64,000 nucleotides of DNA, taken from assembly GCF_014642405.1 (NCBI RefSeq), contig NZ_BMIN01000019.1:1-64000 (forward strand), read 5' to 3'. Made by a program: the position numbers and the translations under genes. Shown piece by piece: positions 33,364 through 42,498 of the stretch (position 1 is its first letter; each line of letters opens with the position of its first letter). Under the pieces are notes generated by a model. That model made no database searches and was not told the origin of the DNA. It saw only the letters and a list, made by a program, of their open reading frames with translations. The DNA comes from Pontibacillus salipaludis (GTDB lineage: Bacteria; Bacillota; Bacilli; Bacillales; BH030062).

Positions 33364-34618
33364 GTTCTGGGTTGTTATGAGTCATACTTATTTCAGTCGG
33401 CTAAAGTCTAAGACGTTCCTAGTCACCACTGGAATTATCCTGTTATTGATCGTTGCACTGACGAATTTCCAGGGAATTATGGATTCGGTTGGAAGTGATG
33501 ATGAAGGGAGCGCTCCAAAGGTTGCCATTATTGATGAGACTGGAGACTTCTTTAATCCATTAGAAGAACAACTGAATGCCCAGCAAGCTGAGTTAGAACT
33601 TGTATCCTTCCAAGAGGGGGAGGAAAAAGCGAAACAAGCTGTGCAGGACGGGGAGTATAGAGGAGTGCTAACTCTTCAACCGAGCGAGAATGGTACGCCA
33701 TCTGGTACTTATTATACAAAACAGATTGCTGAGAATAGTATAAGCGGACGTCTCCAGCAAGCTTTACAGCAAGTGAAGGTATCTGTTGCAACAGAAAACA
33801 CTGGTATTGACCAACAAACGGTGAACGGGATCTTTGCTCCTGTGGCCTTTGAGAAAGTGGCGCTTGATAAAGAGGCAAAGACAGAGGAAGAATTAAGTGA
33901 AGCACGAGGTCTTGTTTATATCATGCTATTTCTTCTCTATATAGGGGTCATTATGTATGGAAATATGATTGCTCAAGAAGTAGCGCAAGAAAAGTCTTCT
34001 CGTGTGATGGAGATCTTAATTTCAAGTGTGTCTCCTGTTACACAAATGTTTGGAAAGATTCTTGGAATTGCCCTACTAGGGGTTACTCAATTTGGCTTGA
34101 TCTTAATTGTTGGAGTTCAATCGGTTAAAGCTAATATGGAGAACCTGGAAGGTGGGATATTCACCTACTTTGGACTTGGAGATGCGAATACTTCAACTCT
34201 AATCTATGCAGGTGTGTTCTTCTTGTTAGGCTATTTGTTGTATGCTACTCTTGCAGCGATGCTTGGCTCGCTTGTTAGCCGAACAGAGGATGCGCAACAA
34301 GTTGTCACTCCGATGGTTTTACTTATTGTAGCCGCATTTATGATTGCAATGTACGGATTAAATGCGCCTGAAACCATGTTGGTGACTGTCACTTCATTTA
34401 TTCCTTTCTTTGCACCTATGTTGATGTTCCTTCGCGTAGGGATGCTTGACGTTCCGGTGTGGGAAGTAGGGATATCGATTGCCTTACTTATTGGTACGAT
34501 TCTTCTACTTGCTGTTGTTGGAGGCCGTATTTACCGAGGAGGCGTCCTTATGTATGGAAAAGGAAATATTGTGAAGAGTTTTAAACGGGCATTCCAATTG
34601 TCTAAAAAAGAATCGTAG
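33356..34618 (+). CDS. yhaP: YhaP, membrane subunit of a NatB-like ABC exporter
   Basis: A 420-aa protein: one N-terminal helix (residues 20-40), an extracytoplasmic domain of about 140 residues with DETGDFFNPLEEQL, then six helices from about residue 180 with QEVAQEKSSRVMEILISSVSP, the typical ABC-2 coupling region. Size equals the B. subtilis protein. Coupled to yhaQ. Confidence 0.9.
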   Translation: MNKFWVVMSHTYFSRLKSKTFLVTTGIILLLIVALTNFQGIMDSVGSDDEGSAPKVAIIDETGDFFNPLEEQLNAQQAELELVSFQEGEEKAKQAVQDGEYRGVLTLQPSENGTPSGTYYTKQIAENSISGRLQQALQQVKVSVATENTGIDQQTVNGIFAPVAFEKVALDKEAKTEEELSEARGLVYIMLFLLYIGVIMYGNMIAQEVAQEKSSRVMEILISSVSPVTQMFGKILGIALLGVTQFGLILIVGVQSVKANMENLEGGIFTYFGLGDANTSTLIYAGVFFLLGYLLYATLAAMLGSLVSRTEDAQQVVTPMVLLIVAAFMIAMYGLNAPETMLVTVTSFIPFFAPMLMFLRVGMLDVPVWEVGISIALLIGTILLLAVVGGRIYRGGVLMYGKGNIVKSFKRAFQLSKKES

Positions 34619-34620
34619 TA

Positions 34621-34660
34621 AAAAAACACGGCCGGGGGTTACTCCCCAGCTGTGTTTTCT
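34621..34660. terminator. Bidirectional terminator after yhaP
   Basis: AAAACACGGC-CGGGG stem with complementary side CTCCC-CAGCTGTGTTTT; it overlaps the last codons of the convergent small gene at 34639. Confidence 0.8.
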
Positions 34661-34794
34661 TTTTTATACTGCATGTTTGTTGTTTGGTGATCAGGATCAT
34701 CACGGAAGCGCTCGACTGGACCGCTATTAGGAGATCCTTTTACACTTGCCGCGCTTTTTGCACGTTCTGATGGATTCTTTTTTCGTTTAGCCAT
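34639..34794 (-). CDS. Small basic protein, function unknown
   Basis: A 51-aa protein (MAKRKKNPSERAKSAASVKG...RFRDDPDHQTTNMQYKK) preceded by a perfect Shine-Dalgarno sequence (AGGAGGTGA) seven bases before the ATG. Very Lys/Arg/Ser-rich N-terminus, acidic middle, no Cys and no membrane segment. It resembles minor acid-soluble spore proteins in size and composition but I cannot match a family. Its 3' end lies in the shared terminator. Confidence 0.75.
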   Translation of the reverse strand: MAKRKKNPSERAKSAASVKGSPNSGPVERFRDDPDHQTTNMQYKKENTAGE

Positions 34795-34911
34795 TGAAGT
34801 CACCTCCTCGATTAGCTTCCCCCGAACGTAGTTGAATTATGAGGCGAACGTGCATTCGGTGGTTACCTTTGGTAAAATACAAGCAAGTAGCATATGAAGG
34901 GAGTTTTGGTT

Positions 34912-36150
34912 ATGAAGCCAACACTGCGTTTTATCCATTGTGCAGATCTTCATTTAGACAGCCCTTTTAAAGGGATCGGTTCAGGACTTTCATCTCGTCT
35001 TTCGAAGGATATAATGGAGAGTACATTTCAAGCATTTGAACGTGTAATCTCACACGCATTAGAGAATGAAGTTGACTTTGTATTAATGGTTGGAGATTTG
35101 TTTGATCAGGACGGTAGAAGTTTAAAGGCGCAAATTCGTCTTAAGAAAGGGTTTGAAACATTACATAAAGCAGGAATAGAAGTATTTCTATCCCATGGAA
35201 ATCACGACCATACTGGGGGCAGTTTCTATCCTGTTAAATACCCAGCTAACGTGACGATTTTTAATGAAGAGTCGGTCTCTACAGTTCCTTTCTATAAAAA
35301 TGGCGAGCATGCTGCTAATATTCAAGGATTTAGTTACTCGAGGCGAGCTATTTATGAAGAGAAAGCAGCTGAGTATGAGCGGACTAGTGAAGATGTTTAT
35401 CACATCGGCCTTCTTCACGGGAGTATAGCAACAAATACAGATCATGATGTTTATGCACCCTTTCGAATCTCCCAATTAAATGAAGCAGGACACGATTATT
35501 GGGCTCTTGGTCATATTCACAAGCGACAGATCCTGCAAGAAGAGCCGCCAGTTGTCTATCCGGGGAACATACAAGGGCGCCATCATAAAGAAGACGGGGC
35601 TAAGGGTTGCTACCTCGTTGACCTAGAAGATACGGAGACAACCCTTACATTTTTACCCACGCATTCTGTCCTCTTTCAGCAAATTACATTTGATGTAAGT
35701 CATATACATACGTTTTCTGAACTCCACGATGAAGTAGATAAATGGAAGGAAGAGAATCGAAAGGTCTATGGTCCAATGATTTTCAAAATAAAGATAGAAG
35801 GCCATTTAGATGGGGATGAAATGAGGGAAGAGGCTCTTAACAGTCTTGTAGATGTTTGGAATGACAAAGAAGAAGAGGAAGAGGCATGGATGTGGCTTCA
35901 AGACATTGTCGTCCATTCTACCCCTTCATGGGATCGGGAAGAGTTAAAGCAAGGCGCTCATTTCGTCGCTGATTTAATTCGCCTCATTGATGAGAGTGAT
36001 GAGGTCGACTCGATGCTAGCTGAACTCACAACTCATAAGCAAGGTCGAAGATATGTAGGAACCTTTTCAGAAGAAGAGAAGAAAGAAATAATAAGCGAAG
36101 CTGAATCTTATTTGCTCAAGTCCTTGTTGCAGGAGGGGCGATCTGAATGA
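34912..36150 (+). CDS. yhaO: YhaO, Mre11/SbcD-like DNA nuclease
   Basis: A 412-aa calcineurin-like metallophosphoesterase. Metal motifs in order: HCADLHLDSPF near residue 10, VGDLFDQDG near 55, SHGNHDHTGG near 95, GLLHGS near 170, and GHIHKRQ near 205. The relative is half of an Mre11-Rad50-like pair processing DNA ends. Start ATG 34912 after AAGGGAG. Its stop overlaps the yhaN start (ATGA), so production is coupled. Confidence 0.92.
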   Translation: MKPTLRFIHCADLHLDSPFKGIGSGLSSRLSKDIMESTFQAFERVISHALENEVDFVLMVGDLFDQDGRSLKAQIRLKKGFETLHKAGIEVFLSHGNHDHTGGSFYPVKYPANVTIFNEESVSTVPFYKNGEHAANIQGFSYSRRAIYEEKAAEYERTSEDVYHIGLLHGSIATNTDHDVYAPFRISQLNEAGHDYWALGHIHKRQILQEEPPVVYPGNIQGRHHKEDGAKGCYLVDLEDTETTLTFLPTHSVLFQQITFDVSHIHTFSELHDEVDKWKEENRKVYGPMIFKIKIEGHLDGDEMREEALNSLVDVWNDKEEEEEAWMWLQDIVVHSTPSWDREELKQGAHFVADLIRLIDESDEVDSMLAELTTHKQGRRYVGTFSEEEKKEIISEAESYLLKSLLQEGRSE

Positions 36151-39065
36151 AACTAAAACAAGCATTAATTTATGGTTTTGGCAAATGGCAGCACAAAACC
36201 GTGGATTTCCAAGATGATGGGTTAACGGTATTCTATGGTAAGAATGAAGCGGGGAAATCAACTCTTAGGCAATTTATCTTGTATGTTCTATTTAATTTTC
36301 CACCGAAAAAAGTGAAATCTTATGTACCAAAGATGGGAGGAACGGTTGGGGGACGTTTAATGGTCACCGATCTTCGATATGGCACGGTATACATTGAACG
36401 TGATTTCAATCAGAACAGCGGAGAGGCTCGGTGTTATTTTGAGGATGGAACTGAACAATCTGAAGAGTGGCTTCGCCATTATTTAAAAGGAATGGATAAG
36501 AACACGTTTGAAGCTATTTTTTCTTTTGATTTACATGATATCCAGCACATTCACGCAGTAGGTTCTAAAGCTATTGGGGATGTATTATTTGGGGTAGGTA
36601 TGACAGGGTCCGAACAGATCTATAAACTTGAGACGAAGCTTGAGAAGGAACTTGAACGTCTCTTTAAGAAACAAGGGAGGAAACCGGTCTTAAATGAGCA
36701 GTTTGCACATGTGAAAGAAATGGAGCAGACTCTAACTCTTCTTAAACAAGAAGAACAAAAGTATGCTGGTTTAAAAGTGGAGGAGCAAGAGGTACAAGAG
36801 GAGCTTCATCAATTGAAGGAGAAGCGTCAAATGTACATGGTGAGAAAGGATCTATTAGAGAAACATCACCAAGCCTCACACATGATCTTTCGTTACCAAC
36901 AACTCAAAGCTAAGCGTTCATCCTTACCGAAAACCGTTCCTTTTCCGGAACAAGGACTAGAACGTTACGACAAACTTAAAGATCAAGAGATGCCGATCCG
37001 TAGTGAAAAAGAGGTTGTTAAGCAGGAACTACAAAGAGCGGAGGCAAAGCAGAAAGAGGCGCCTTCATATGATATAGCTTGTGTTGAAGAACTATCGCAA
37101 TGGATTGGCCATAAACAGGAGTATGACATCAACCGTGCACGCTTAGACGAACTCCTGGCTGAATCTGAACAAGAGCAAGAACGACTGGCCAATAAAATAG
37201 GAGAACTTGGGATACATCTTACTTTTGAAGATGTATTAGAGCTCTCATTACCGTTCTATATGGAAGAAGAGTGGCAACGGATGGGTCATGAGAAAGAAAC
37301 ACTCGAAGAAGAACGTGCTCGGCTAGAGCAGGAATTACGACTTAATCAGGAAGAAGAAACCCAGCTCCAAGATCAGCGGACTCGGGTGAAAGATCAAATG
37401 CTGTCAGAAGATGATGAGGTACACTTGAGAACATCCGCGGAGCGTGCTCGAGAAAAAGAATGGAAAAAAGAATTCGAAGAGGAACAATTGAAGAATCGCC
37501 GCCAAATGGTGGATCAACAATCAAGGTTTGCAAACCAAATCTTTTTAGTTGGGAGCATCCTGGCGGCGGCAGGAGCCATTGGGGGCTTTGTACTGTCTGA
37601 TCCTTTATGGTTTATATTCAGTGCTTTATTATTACTTGCAACATTGTTCCTCGTTCGACAACTTAAACAAAGTTCAGTTACTAGCGCATCAAGTGAAGAA
37701 CGTCAACACGTGGGGGATTCGATTGGAAGTCCGTGGGAGTGGGAAAGGCAGTTACAAGAACAAGATCAGCGGGCTCAAGAGCTCAAGCGATACGAACAAA
37801 GTATTCAACAGTGTAAAATGCGTGAAATTCAAATTGAAGAACAGCTTCATACCTTAAAGCAGCGTCAACAAAGAATTGGTCAAATGATAGACGAGAACGT
37901 CGGTCATTATCCATTCCTAAATCAAGTTTCTGTGTCTTACTGGCCCAAAGTATATCAACGACTTTCAAGTGTTCAAGTAAGGCAACAAGAATGGTTAAAA
38001 AAACAAGAGCAAATAGAAATCTTAGCCGCGCGACAAAAAACGATAGAAAATCAATTATTTTTATTTGCAGACCGTTTACGAATAGAGCGAGAAGGGGAAA
38101 TAGATTCCATATGGAACAACTGCTTAGAAACTGTTAACAAGGTTGAGGAGCATAAACGAGACCTTCATAAATTAGATGAGCAAATGAACAATTTACGTAG
38201 CCAAATGAATCAATTAGAACAAAGACAGTTACCGATTCAAGAAGAGTTGCGTCAGTTGTATGAAAAAGCGGATGTTTCAGACTCAGATTCTTTCATTAAG
38301 CAAGGTGAACAAGCAAAGCATATAGAAGAAATAGAGGAAGAACTATGGCAGCTTCAGAAACAGATCGATACGGTCTATATGAACGAAGTGACATCCTCCC
38401 AAGCAATCCTTTCGCCTATAGATGAGCCTTCTCTAAAACGAGATTTGGCCCTGGCGACAGAAGAGTTGGAGAATACAGAGAGAGAACTAGAAGGGAAGCG
38501 TCAGCAATTAGCTGACCTCAGGTCCAGCATACAGCTACTTGAAAAAGATGAACGCTACTCAATGAAAAGGCATGAAGTGAGGTTAGAGAAAGACAAAAGC
38601 AAGCAAATGGCTAAAGAATGGGCAGTATATAAAGTAGCCCACAATTTATTGAAGCAGACGAAAGAAGTGTATCAAAAAGAAAGAATGCCTGCAGTAGTTG
38701 AATATTGTAGTCACTTTTTCTCCATCCTAACGAGAGATACCTATTTACGTGTATGGCTGCCAAGGGAAGAAGAGGAGATGACAGTTGAAAGAAAGGATGG
38801 AGTACGTTTCTCTGTAGAGTCATTGTCTCAAGGGACAAAAGAACAGTTATATGTTGCTCTACGGCTAGCTTTAAGTCAGACTATTAGAGATGAACATCCT
38901 TTACCGTTTATTATTGATGATGCGTTTGTAAATTTTGACGATGAACGAACCGATGAGGTACTAGAGCTTTTACAACAAATTGCACAGGAACAACAAGTCA
39001 TTCTGTTCACTTGTAGTGATACAATTAATCAAAAAATAACAGAACGTAAAAAAATTTTTTTATAA
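36147..39065 (+). CDS. yhaN: YhaN, SbcC/Rad50-like ATPase
   Basis: A 972-aa protein with split ABC ATPase ends: Walker A YGKNEAGKSTLRQF at about 30-43, and near the C-terminus the signature SLSQGTKEQLYVALRLAL and Walker B FIIDDAFVNFDDER. Between them are long coiled coils (about 170-400 and 520-860), interrupted by two adjacent hydrophobic helices at about 460-505. The latter is unusual for Rad50 and characteristic of YhaN. Partner of YhaO. No terminator follows directly; yhaM, expected next, is missing. Confidence 0.92.
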   Translation: MKLKQALIYGFGKWQHKTVDFQDDGLTVFYGKNEAGKSTLRQFILYVLFNFPPKKVKSYVPKMGGTVGGRLMVTDLRYGTVYIERDFNQNSGEARCYFEDGTEQSEEWLRHYLKGMDKNTFEAIFSFDLHDIQHIHAVGSKAIGDVLFGVGMTGSEQIYKLETKLEKELERLFKKQGRKPVLNEQFAHVKEMEQTLTLLKQEEQKYAGLKVEEQEVQEELHQLKEKRQMYMVRKDLLEKHHQASHMIFRYQQLKAKRSSLPKTVPFPEQGLERYDKLKDQEMPIRSEKEVVKQELQRAEAKQKEAPSYDIACVEELSQWIGHKQEYDINRARLDELLAESEQEQERLANKIGELGIHLTFEDVLELSLPFYMEEEWQRMGHEKETLEEERARLEQELRLNQEEETQLQDQRTRVKDQMLSEDDEVHLRTSAERAREKEWKKEFEEEQLKNRRQMVDQQSRFANQIFLVGSILAAAGAIGGFVLSDPLWFIFSALLLLATLFLVRQLKQSSVTSASSEERQHVGDSIGSPWEWERQLQEQDQRAQELKRYEQSIQQCKMREIQIEEQLHTLKQRQQRIGQMIDENVGHYPFLNQVSVSYWPKVYQRLSSVQVRQQEWLKKQEQIEILAARQKTIENQLFLFADRLRIEREGEIDSIWNNCLETVNKVEEHKRDLHKLDEQMNNLRSQMNQLEQRQLPIQEELRQLYEKADVSDSDSFIKQGEQAKHIEEIEEELWQLQKQIDTVYMNEVTSSQAILSPIDEPSLKRDLALATEELENTERELEGKRQQLADLRSSIQLLEKDERYSMKRHEVRLEKDKSKQMAKEWAVYKVAHNLLKQTKEVYQKERMPAVVEYCSHFFSILTRDTYLRVWLPREEEEMTVERKDGVRFSVESLSQGTKEQLYVALRLALSQTIRDEHPLPFIIDDAFVNFDDERTDEVLELLQQIAQEQQVILFTCSDTINQKITERKKIFL

Positions 39066-39162
39066 AAATTAAGTTTTTATTTGTCATGACCTCGCACTTT
39101 TGGAATAATAGTGATAAAATACTTGAGGACAATGTCGAATAAAGCTAGTGGAGGGTCGTCCA

Positions 39163-39711
39163 TTGGTAGATAAAGAAAGAAGTCAAGAATGGACAGAATA
39201 TGAAGAAACAATCGAAAAATTTATTCAAGTGATCGCCAAAAATATGAGCCTGTACGGAATCACCTCTTCTGTTGGTCGATTGTACGGAACGCTTTACTTT
39301 GCAGATCAGCCAATGACGCTAGATAATATGCGTGATGCGCTTGAAATGAGTAAGACAAGTATGTCGACTGGTGTGAGATCTTTATCAGAGATGAAGATGG
39401 TCGAACCAGCATTCCGAAAGGGTGTGCGAAAAGATCTATACAAATCTGAAGAAGATTGGTATAAGTCCTTCACATCGTTATTTGGTAACCGCTGGAGACA
39501 CCATACTGAAACGAACATCGAAGAAGCTGATGAAGCGATTTCCGAACTTCGTGCCATTATGGATGATACAGACGACGAAGAATTACAAGGCATGATCCAA
39601 CGCGATATCGACCGATTAGAGTATGCGAAAGAATACTACCGCTGGCTCATGAAGTTTATACGTGTCGTTGAATCAGGCGAAATCTTTAAATACGTACCAA
39701 AGGGAGACTAA
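39163..39711 (+). CDS. GbsR-family MarR-type regulator
   Basis: A 182-aa regulator of the GbsR/OpcR group that controls choline and glycine-betaine genes in B. subtilis. The winged helix includes GRLYGTLYFADQPMTLDNMRDALEMSKTSMSTGVRSL and RKGVRKDLYKSEEDW, both hallmarks. Start: TTG 39163, seven bases after GGAGGG; the GTG at 39148 lies before the site. It sits between yhaN and yhaL, where other Bacilli have yhaM, far from any betaine gene except the opuA locus 6 kb away. Confidence 0.85.
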   Translation: MVDKERSQEWTEYEETIEKFIQVIAKNMSLYGITSSVGRLYGTLYFADQPMTLDNMRDALEMSKTSMSTGVRSLSEMKMVEPAFRKGVRKDLYKSEEDWYKSFTSLFGNRWRHHTETNIEEADEAISELRAIMDDTDDEELQGMIQRDIDRLEYAKEYYRWLMKFIRVVESGEIFKYVPKGD

Positions 39712-39728
39712 GTCTCCCTATTAGAAGG

Positions 39729-39758
39729 AGCATGTCTATAAAAGGACATGCTTTTTTT
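39729..39758 (+). terminator. Terminator of the GbsR-type gene
   Basis: AGCATGTC/GACATGCT stem, 8-nt loop, seven T. Confidence 0.85.
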
Positions 39759-39784
39759 ATGGCCTATGTTAATGCTTAGAGCCT

Positions 39785-40375
39785 TCCATATAAGCCCCCT
39801 TATTTGGAAGACTTGAAACTGAGATAGGGATGTTTTGCGGTAGATAGAGAGAGGTTTCCGTCAGCTTTAATGGAGCATAAGGTGGGCCTGGAAATCACTC
39901 GCTTTCCGCGGCCCCACACGACGTGGGGTCGTTCGACGTTGTCACAGGACGTGACGGCCTTAGTCGAACTTCCCCTTTCTTTTTTAGCCTCCTCGGGAAA
40001 ACCATCCTGCGGGGTCTCGTCTACCTCTTTCTCCCGCAGGAGTCTCGCAATTTCCAGGCCCACCTTTGCCAAATGGGGAGAGACGGAAACGCCCCAAATT
40101 TGTGAGGTAGGGGGCTTAAGGGCAACTATAATAAGCGGGTCCGTTCACCTAATTAGCGTCAGGGCAGGCTTGGGGACTGCGAGACTCCCGCGGGGTAAGG
40201 AGCCTAGGGGAGACCCCGGAAAGCGCGTAGCGATTGAGGAGGCTTCCCAGCTCCCCGCAGGAAAGCGAGTGGTCCCCAAGCCTGCCCTAGCACTTATAAG
40301 CGTAACGGCCCATACATACTAAAGTGTCTCAGTTTCGGGTCTTCAACAATCCTGTCTTATTCTTGAACAAGCTAG
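39785..40375. repeat. Paired long-palindrome element, copies 6 and 7, with inserted module
   Basis: Copy 6 (39854-40090): arms 39879-39895 with 40050-40066 perfect, outer GTTTCCGTC/GACGGAAAC. It contains an extra module (about 39911-39985) of three own hairpins: CCCCAC/GTGGGG, GTTCGAC/GTCGAAC and nested GTCAC/GTGAC. Copy 7 (40137-40311): arms 40161-40177 with 40272-40288, nearly identical to copy 2. Left end ATAAGCCCCCTTAT...GACTTGAAACTGAGA and right end CTCAGTTTCGGGTCTTC are inverted to each other. ORFs here are spurious. Confidence 0.9.
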
Positions 40376-40446
40376 TAGAGTGGGTTGGAATATTCACCTT
40401 TAACTCAGCATAGGCTTGTATTAAAAGGGGACAAGGGGGAGATTCC

Positions 40447-40632
40447 ATGATTGCAGGAATTCCATGGTGGGTGTTAGCAATGGTAGTGTTTATTTTATTT
40501 AGTGGATATATGGCACTTCGAGCGATGAAAGCGGAACAGGAAATGGAACAAAAGTTTATTGAACAAGAAGGGCAAAAGTATATGGACCGAATTGATGATG
40601 CGAAGAAGAGGAAGCAGTCGGTCTCTAGTTAG
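40447..40632 (+). CDS. yhaL: YhaL, sporulation-linked membrane protein
   Basis: A 61-aa protein with one membrane helix (IPWWVLAMVVFILFSGYMAL, residues 5-24) and a charged tail with many Glu and Lys. Matches YhaL by size, sequence type and position beside prsA. B. subtilis yhaL has been linked to sporulation. AAGGGGGAG site before ATG. Confidence 0.85.
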   Translation: MIAGIPWWVLAMVVFILFSGYMALRAMKAEQEMEQKFIEQEGQKYMDRIDDAKKRKQSVSS

Positions 40633-40644
40633 AAATAGATATAA

Positions 40645-40677
40645 AAAGGCTGCACCTTAAAAAGGTGCAGCCTTTTG
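40645..40677. terminator. Bidirectional terminator between yhaL and prsA
   Basis: AAAAAGGCTGCACCTT/AAGGTGCAGCCTTTT stem. Confidence 0.9.
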
Positions 40678-40685
40678 AAATGAGA

Positions 40686-41588
40686 TTAGCCTTGGTCAGA
40701 ATTTGATTCTTCTTTAGCTTTTTCTAAGATGTTCTCTAAACCTTCAGCTTTAACTTTTACATCAGCTTCTTCGATGAGCTTATCGATTGTTTTCTTCGCA
40801 TTTTCTTGGTTAAGCTGGTTCGCTTTAAGGTCTTCTTTAATCTGGTCTTTCATTTCTTCTAGAGGTTTTACGTCTTCTTTTTCACGTTTATCCGTAACTT
40901 TGATGATGTGGAAGCCGAACTCTGTCTTGACAGGTTCACTCACTTCCCCTTTTTCAAGATCATATGCAGCATCTTCAAAGGCTGGCGTCATCTTACCCGG
41001 GCCAAAGAAATCAAGGTCGCCTCCGTTTGAAGCAGAAGGTCCTTCTGAATACTCTTTAGCTAGAGCTTCGAAGTCCTTGTTACCCTCTTCGATTTTTTGT
41101 TTAACTTCTTTAGCTTTTTCTTCACTACTTACAAGAATGTGGCTCGCGCGGATTTCTGTTTTCATACGATCATAGTAGTTCTGAACTTCTTCATCTGAAA
41201 CGTTGATTTCGGCTTTTGCTGCTTTTTGTTGCATAAGACTTTGTTCAACTACTTTTCTGAAGTCTTCTTCAGTTTTGAAGCCCATCTGAGATAGAGCTTG
41301 ATCGAACTGACCGCCAACTTGTTCTTTGTATTTTTCAACTTCTTCTTCAATTTCTTTTTCAGTTACTTCATATTTATCGTCAAGAACTTCTGTCACAACC
41401 ATTTCATGAAGAACTTGTTCACCATAGCGATCCTTCAGCTCTTGGTAAAATTCATCTTTCGTGATATTTCCGTTCTTGGATTCAACGACTAGTTCTTTGC
41501 TCGCCTCATCGTCCCCTTGTGTACCGGAACATGCGGATAAAGCTAATACTCCTGCAGTTAGTGTCGTTGCCAAAGCAATCTTTTTCAT
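40686..41588 (-). CDS. prsA: PrsA foldase lipoprotein
   Basis: A 300-aa lipoprotein peptidyl-prolyl isomerase that helps exported proteins fold outside the membrane. Signal with lipobox LSAC (Cys at about 20), N- and C-terminal chaperone-like helical regions, and a parvulin domain at about 135-225 (RASHILVSSEEKAKEV, GDLDFFGPGKMTPAFEDAAY, FGFHIIKVTD). Start ATG 41588 after AGGAGTG; an ATG 21 bases earlier has no site. Essential or important for secretion in Bacillus. Confidence 0.95.
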   Translation of the reverse strand: MKKIALATTLTAGVLALSACSGTQGDDEASKELVVESKNGNITKDEFYQELKDRYGEQVLHEMVVTEVLDDKYEVTEKEIEEEVEKYKEQVGGQFDQALSQMGFKTEEDFRKVVEQSLMQQKAAKAEINVSDEEVQNYYDRMKTEIRASHILVSSEEKAKEVKQKIEEGNKDFEALAKEYSEGPSASNGGDLDFFGPGKMTPAFEDAAYDLEKGEVSEPVKTEFGFHIIKVTDKREKEDVKPLEEMKDQIKEDLKANQLNQENAKKTIDKLIEEADVKVKAEGLENILEKAKEESNSDQG

Positions 41589-41843
41589 CAGGTAAACACT
41601 CCTAATCATTTAATTGTGTCAAAAGTTTAGAGCCTAAAGTGCTCTTCACGAGGCGTTTTGGAAGCTCTGTGAATGTAGCTTCTAGACAACCTAATCCTTG
41701 AAATAATATAACATACTGAGGGTATAAAACACTAGGGCTATCGGGAATTGGAGGAAAACTTTTCAAAACCGGGTCATTCGCCTATCCAGACCAAGCCCCC
41801 CCTGCATATGATACGGTAGTAAGTTAGAAAAGGGGGTGGCTTC

Positions 41844-41933
41844 ATGAGCAAAGGAGGTTACGGCGGCGGTTTCGCTTTAATCGTCGTTCTATTCATTTTG
41901 TTAATTATCGTTGGTGCATCTTGGTTGTACTAA
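41844..41933 (+). CDS. YjcZ family sporulation-type miniprotein
   Basis: A 29-aa protein: MSKGGYGGGF followed by a membrane helix ALIVVLFILLIIVGASWLY. This Gly/Tyr-rich start plus single helix defines the YjcZ family of tiny Bacillus proteins linked to sporulation. AAAGGGGGTGG precedes the ATG. A CATATGATA at 41805-41813 matches a sigma-K -10, but no AC -35 sits at the right distance. Confidence 0.88.
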   Translation: MSKGGYGGGFALIVVLFILLIIVGASWLY

Positions 41934-41958
41934 TCATCCCTGAGATCGGATATGAACA

Positions 41959-41991
41959 GAAAACCCTCTGCCATTTGGCAGAGGGTTTTCT
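41959..41991. terminator. Terminator after the YjcZ-type gene
   Basis: AAAACCCTCTGCC/GGCAGAGGGTTTT stem, ATTT loop. Confidence 0.9.
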
Positions 41992-42019
41992 GTTCAGCAT
42001 AGAAGGATGATAAGACGAG

Positions 42020-42412
42020 CGTTTCCGTCTACGTTATTGAGCGTAAGGTGGTCCGGGAAACCACTCGCTTTCCGCGGGCGAGCTGTCGAGCCTCCTCGTT
42101 CGCTATCGCTCTCTGTGGGGTCTCGTCGACCTCTTCTTCCCGCAGGAGTCTCGCAGTTTCCCGGACCACCTTTGCTTAATGGGGAGGAACGGAAACGCGC
42201 CATATACGAAAAAGTGGCATTAGAAATAGTTTTAAGCGGTCCGTTCACTCCACTAACGCCAGGGTTGGTTGGGGGACTGCGAGACTCCCGCGGGAAGAGT
42301 AGCCTAGGGGAGACCCCGCAGAGAGCGATAGCGAACGAGGAGGCTTCCCAGCTACCCGCAGGAAAACGAGTTGTCCCCCAGCCAACCCAAGCACTAACTC
42401 TGTAACGGACCT
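42020..42412. repeat. Paired long-palindrome element, copies 8 and 9
   Basis: Copy 8 (42020-42198): arms 42045-42061 with 42156-42172 perfect, outer GTTTCCGTC/GGAAAC. Copy 9 (about 42239-42411): arms 42262-42277 with 42373-42388 perfect (GGGTTGGTTGGGGGAC), outer GGTCCGTT/AACGGACC. A-B orientation as in the other pairs. Inner helix of copy 8 is TCGAG/CTCGTCGA; of copy 9 the GGGGAG type. Confidence 0.9.
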
Positions 42413-42465
42413 ATCCCGGTAGAAGGATACCCTTTGAGTCGAAAAGGTATCCAAACAAAAAAACA

Positions 42466-42498
42466 ACGTCTTCTATGCAAGAGACGTTGTTTTAGGTA
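42466..42498. terminator. Hairpin terminator
   Basis: AACAACGTCT stem with AGACGTTGTT and flanking A/T runs; serves the minus-strand gene ending at 42492 and overlaps its last codon. Confidence 0.65.

Noticed and set aside
39800-40322. ORFs of 90 and 150 aa
   Set aside because: Inside palindrome copies 6 and 7; sequence is shared with spurious ORFs at other copies.
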